In this document: positions 60,896-64,000 of the stretch, in pieces
Layout: each line of letters begins with the position of its first letter
Position numbering within the stretch: the stretch's first letter is position 1
Origin: JASBZA01 sp964392065
GTDB lineage: Bacteria; Bacillota; Clostridia; Saccharofermentanales; Fastidiosipilaceae
DNA: 64,000 nt
Direction of reading: 5' to 3'
NCBI GenBank assembly: GCA_964392065.1
Contig: CAYMOG010000001.1
Location: 1 to 64,000, forward strand
Position numbers and translations under genes: made by a program
Notes under the pieces: generated by a model
Database searches by the model: none
What the model was told of the DNA's origin: nothing
Seen by the model: the letters and a program-made list of their open reading frames with translations, nothing else

Positions 60896-62335
60896 ATGAT
60901 AAAATTTACAACACATGAACAGAAGGGTCCAGAAGTGACTCTGGTATTTCAAGAAACTGAAGGCAATGCGTTCTTGGATTTTGCTAAGAAACATTCTAGC
61001 TTCAGCGGTAAGACAGCCGAAGTGTATTATCTTCCTAGCCTAGAAGGAGAAGGAGCATACTTATTAGGCTTAGGTGAAGAAGATAAAGTGGATTCGGAAA
61101 CCATCCGAAAAGCTTTTTTTGCTTTGGCCAAGGCCGCTAAGAGTAATAAGACATCGGATGTACAGGTGACGCTTCCTGAATTTGACCGTCTAGAACGTAA
61201 ACAGGTTCTAGAATGTGCCATCGAAGGTAGCTTACAGTCTGAGTATGCATTCTCTAAGAGGAGTAAGAAGGAAGAGGACGATAAACAACCTTCGAAGGAT
61301 TTCTCTATACATTTTAGTGAGCATGTGGAAGATAAGTTACTAGAAGAAGTGGAAACAGAAGTAAGAAACGTAATGGAAGGCGTATTTCTAGCGAGAGATC
61401 TCGTCAATCTTACTGCAAACGACATGTATCCAGAAGTTTTGGCTTCAAGAGTAGAAGAAGTGTTTCAGGATACAGCGGTTAAAGTGGAAGTTTTCACTGA
61501 AGATAAGATTCAAAAATTGGGTATGGATGCGTTTTATGCCGTAGCCCAGGGCAGCGATAGACCCCCTCGTTTCATTGTAATGGAGTATCAAGGCGCGCCA
61601 GAGTCTGAAGATAAAACTGTTTTAGTTGGTAAAGGTTTGACGTATGATAGTGGTGGCTATTGCTTGAAACCACCCCAAGGTATGCTGACCATGCATTGTG
61701 ATATGGGAGGAGCAGGTACTGTAATCGGTACGATGCTGGCTCTAGCTAAGAATGAAGTCAAGGCCAATGTTTCTGCTGTCGTGGCTGCCTGTGAAAATCT
61801 TATTTCTGGCAAAGCGTTCAAGACTGGCGATATTATCTCTTCATTATCTGGTAAGACGATCGAGGTTGTTAATACGGATGCGGAAGGTCGCTTAACTCTA
61901 GCAGACGCTTTATATTATGCAACAGATACCCTGGCAGCCGATCGCGTCATTGATCTTGCTACCTTGACGGGCGCTGTAGTGGCCGCTCTTGCCGATGAAT
62001 ATACTGGAGCGGTTACAAATAATGTTGAATTCTATAGAGAATTCGAAACCGCAGCAACGGAAGTTGGAGAAAAAGTCTGGCTACTTCCAAATGACGAAAA
62101 CTTAAAAGAAATGAATAAAACGTCCAAGGTAGCCGACCTCGTGAATTCTGGTGGACGCGGTGCTGGTACAATCACTGCCGGTCTATTTGTAGGTGAATTT
62201 CTAGCAAAAGACGATATTCCATGGTTACATTTAGATATTGCTGGTACAGCGTATGCAAGTAAGGCAAAAGGTTATTTACCAGAAAGAGCAAGAGGCGTTC
62301 ACGTCAAAGCGTTATATCAGATGCTTAAGAAATAA
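60896..62335 (+). CDS. pepA: leucyl aminopeptidase, M17 family
   Basis: A 479-residue cytosolic metallo-aminopeptidase. The two-zinc site and catalytic residues are all present: Lys246 (VGKGLTYD), Asp251, Lys258 (CLKPP), Asp269, and NTDAEGRL with Asp328, Glu330 and Arg332. The N-terminal macro-like domain spans about 1-150. TAGGAG precedes the ATG. It is a monocistronic housekeeping gene that marks the end of the glycan island. Confidence 0.95.
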   Translation: MIKFTTHEQKGPEVTLVFQETEGNAFLDFAKKHSSFSGKTAEVYYLPSLEGEGAYLLGLGEEDKVDSETIRKAFFALAKAAKSNKTSDVQVTLPEFDRLERKQVLECAIEGSLQSEYAFSKRSKKEEDDKQPSKDFSIHFSEHVEDKLLEEVETEVRNVMEGVFLARDLVNLTANDMYPEVLASRVEEVFQDTAVKVEVFTEDKIQKLGMDAFYAVAQGSDRPPRFIVMEYQGAPESEDKTVLVGKGLTYDSGGYCLKPPQGMLTMHCDMGGAGTVIGTMLALAKNEVKANVSAVVAACENLISGKAFKTGDIISSLSGKTIEVVNTDAEGRLTLADALYYATDTLAADRVIDLATLTGAVVAALADEYTGAVTNNVEFYREFETAATEVGEKVWLLPNDENLKEMNKTSKVADLVNSGGRGAGTITAGLFVGEFLAKDDIPWLHLDIAGTAYASKAKGYLPERARGVHVKALYQMLKK

Positions 62336-62379
62336 ATTTCTTATTTCTTGCGCGAATTCCATAGATAACAAGTGCATAG

Positions 62380-62411
62380 GTACAGGCTCCTTGGTGAGCT
62401 TGTACTTTTTT
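62380..62411 (+). terminator. terminator of pepA
   Basis: GTACA-G-GCTC (62380-62389) pairs with GAGC-T-TGTAC (62396-62405) around a 6-base loop, followed by six T. Confidence 0.92.
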
Positions 62412-62497
62412 GCCTAGAACTTGAAAAAAACCTGAATTTCCATACTTTACGTGCTAGTATAGCGTGCGATACGAAACAATTATAAGGAGCACTTCGG

Positions 62498-64000
62498 ATG
62501 AGACACAAGAAGGAAAAATTCCGATTCAAAGATTTCGACCCGCTGAGCCCGCAAGATGCGTGGCGCTATAACGAGAATCCCTATCGCTGGGCATTTGCAT
62601 TAGTAAGGCCAGTAAAATTTTTATATTTATTTTCCTATTTTTTAGTATTTGTTACGGCTGTGATGTCTATTATTCCAGGCATTGTCACGGGTTATTTCGT
62701 TCAAGAAGTTCTAGTAAACCGAGATCATACAAATCTCTGGTTGTATATAGGGTTACTATTTGGTGTTCCCGCTGTCCGAGGTATTCTCTTTTTTATTATG
62801 CGTAATACGCTGGATCATTGTTCTCAACATGCACAAATGCGCACAAGAGATGCTATGTATAGGCATTTACAGAAACTAGATCAGAGTTTTTATAATCGTA
62901 CGCCTACAGGTACTATCATGTCCTATATTACGAGTGACTTAGATATGGTCCGTTTCTTCCTTAACTGGTCAGGGTTCACGACCATTGAACAACTACTCAT
63001 CTTTACAATTGGAGGGACGTATTTATTCTTCTTGAATTGGCGCTTGGCTTTGGCCACTTTAGTCGTGGTGCCTGTGTTATTTATTATCGGGCGTAAGCTC
63101 GAGCATCATATGTCTTACATGTGGCGCAATATTCGCCGGCAATTAGAGCTGCTTAATTCGGTTGTACAAGAAAACATCTCTGGAAATCGTGTCACTAGAG
63201 CCTTTGTTCGGAGTGCATATGAAATTGAGCGTTTCGAGAAGGAAAACTTAGACTACGCTAATTTAAATAAGGAAATTGCAGGAGTTCGGGCAAAATATGT
63301 TCCAGTGATGGATGGTTTAGCAAGTTTCATGGCGGTACCCGTAATCTTACTCGGTGGGTACTTAACTATTGAAGGGCATATGCAATTAGGAGAACTCGTA
63401 ACTTTTTATAGTCTCTTATTCGTTTTGTCTAATCCTACGAGAATGCTAGGCTGGTTAATCGATGAAATTAAGCATTTTTCTTCTTCTGCTCAGAAAATCA
63501 TTGAATTACTCATGACGAAAACATCGGTTGCATCGCCTGAGGATATTCAGTTGGCAGAAGAGCCAAAACAGATGGAGAACATCGTTCTTGAGGCAGCAAA
63601 AACATCGCCTGCTCAGGATGCATTCCAAAGACGCCAGGACAAGCGAAATGAGGATTATGTGAGTCGAAGATGGGACGGATCCTATCAATTACCCCAGCGT
63701 TCAGCTCGAGAAAAAGCAAGTCGAGGCTATAGACCAGAGGATAAGGCCTATACGCTTTCGGAATATGCGTGGAAAACAAGTAAGGCAAAAGCAGAGCTAG
63801 CGATTGACGACCTAGTCCAAGCGTATGCGAAAGAGTTTCCACAGATTAAAACACCTATTAGAGGAGAAGTTACCTTCGATAAGGTGAGTTATTCTTATGA
63901 CAAATTGGGCCAGAGCGTTTTAGCACTGAAGGACATCGATTTTTCGATTGCGGCAGGTCAAACCGTGGGTATTATAGGTGTGACAGGTTCAGGCAAAAGT
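62498..64000 (+). CDS. ABC exporter half-transporter with long linker (partial, runs off the window)
   Basis: 501 codons are visible and the frame is open to the window end. Residues 1-335 are a type I exporter membrane domain (FLYLFSYFLVFVTAVMSIIPG as first helix; RTPTGTIMSYITSDLDMVR; ENISGNRVTRAF). The ATPase domain is only just entered: the chain stops at Walker A (GVTGSGKS, residues 494-501). Between them is a hydrophilic, charged linker of about 115 residues (339-452; SRRWDGSYQLPQRSAREK, then a helical YAWKTSKAKAELAIDDL). Walker A normally falls near residue 370-380 in this family. AAGGAG lies 8 bases before the ATG. A partner half-transporter may lie downstream, outside the window. Confidence 0.88.
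   Translation, partial: MRHKKEKFRFKDFDPLSPQDAWRYNENPYRWAFALVRPVKFLYLFSYFLVFVTAVMSIIPGIVTGYFVQEVLVNRDHTNLWLYIGLLFGVPAVRGILFFIMRNTLDHCSQHAQMRTRDAMYRHLQKLDQSFYNRTPTGTIMSYITSDLDMVRFFLNWSGFTTIEQLLIFTIGGTYLFFLNWRLALATLVVVPVLFIIGRKLEHHMSYMWRNIRRQLELLNSVVQENISGNRVTRAFVRSAYEIERFEKENLDYANLNKEIAGVRAKYVPVMDGLASFMAVPVILLGGYLTIEGHMQLGELVTFYSLLFVLSNPTRMLGWLIDEIKHFSSSAQKIIELLMTKTSVASPEDIQLAEEPKQMENIVLEAAKTSPAQDAFQRRQDKRNEDYVSRRWDGSYQLPQRSAREKASRGYRPEDKAYTLSEYAWKTSKAKAELAIDDLVQAYAKEFPQIKTPIRGEVTFDKVSYSYDKLGQSVLALKDIDFSIAAGQTVGIIGVTGSGKS

Noticed and set aside
61027..61425. 132-codon minus-strand open frame
   Set aside because: Fully antisense to pepA, Ser/Leu-rich low-complexity translation, no ribosome site.
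62341..62529. 62-codon minus-strand open frame after pepA
   Set aside because: It covers the pepA terminator and the start of the next gene; no ribosome site.
63510..63842. 110-codon minus-strand open frame opposite the ABC exporter linker
   Set aside because: It could have explained the odd linker region as a separate gene, but the plus frame is continuous from ATG to Walker A and the minus frame has no ribosome site.

Overview
The window looks like a chromosomal segment of an anaerobic, low-to-mid GC Firmicute, probably a Clostridia relative from a gut or other polysaccharide-rich anaerobic habitat. The evidence is the strong AGGAGG-type ribosome sites, LplB/LplC/lipoprotein ABC transporters, LacI and membrane AraC regulators, T-tailed terminators and an oxygen-sensitive sulfatase-maturating radical SAM enzyme. 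I cannot name a genus from sequence alone. Nearly all of the 64 kb is one carbohydrate-utilisation island with two halves that share the uronic-acid problem: pectin (about 0.1-29 kb) and sulfated glycosaminoglycan of the chondroitin/hyaluronan type (about 30-60.7 kb). Two runs of exactly 100 N (5169-5268 and 29953-30052) are assembly gaps inside tandem repeats.

Pectin half. A tagaturonate epimerase (uxaE), an AEC permease, a LacI regulator and a pectin methylesterase open the window. Next comes a lipoprotein/permease/permease ABC importer followed by a rhamnogalacturonan acetylesterase, two GH43 enzymes (one with an N-terminal ankyrin domain), an ABC exporter and a serine hydrolase. A second transcript holds GH105, GH28, a TIM-barrel epimerase and uxaC-uxaB-uxaA, taking galacturonate to 2-keto-3-deoxygluconate. 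A divergent YcxB-like gene, a TRAP importer (dctP, dctQ, dctM), galK and a DUF1349 protein close this half.

Glycosaminoglycan half. After an array of about 82-bp tandem repeats come a sulfatase, a PL9-type beta-helix lyase, a second sulfatase and a PL8 lyase. A second ABC importer follows, then a membrane-anchored AraC regulator, a chondroitinase ABC-like PL8 lyase, a third sulfatase, its maturase anSME and a TSUP-family anion exporter. The unsaturated-uronate genes come next: a KduD/DhuD dehydrogenase, a GH88 unsaturated glucuronyl hydrolase, KduI, an unrecognised discoidin-like protein and a fourth sulfatase. A NahK-like N-acetylhexosamine kinase, a heparinase II/III-type lyase and an RpiB-family DhuI-like isomerase complete the route. 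The window ends with leucyl aminopeptidase and a truncated ABC exporter with an unusual linker.

Logic. None of the lyases, esterases, hydrolases or sulfatases in the window has a visible signal peptide; only the three solute-binding lipoproteins do. The likely strategy is to import oligosaccharides by two ABC systems and one TRAP system, desulfate, de-esterify and cleave them in the cytoplasm, and feed both saturated and 4,5-unsaturated uronates into 2-keto-3-deoxygluconate. At least five LacI/cre-like boxes (TGAAAACNTTTGCA type) lie before uxaE, the methylesterase, the first ABC operon, the GH105 operon and the kduD/GH88 divergent region, suggesting that one regulator ties the two halves together. 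Not found here: the ABC-importer ATPase, 2-keto-3-deoxygluconate kinase and aldolase, and any secreted depolymerase. No rRNA, tRNA, CRISPR, transposase or phage genes were recognised.
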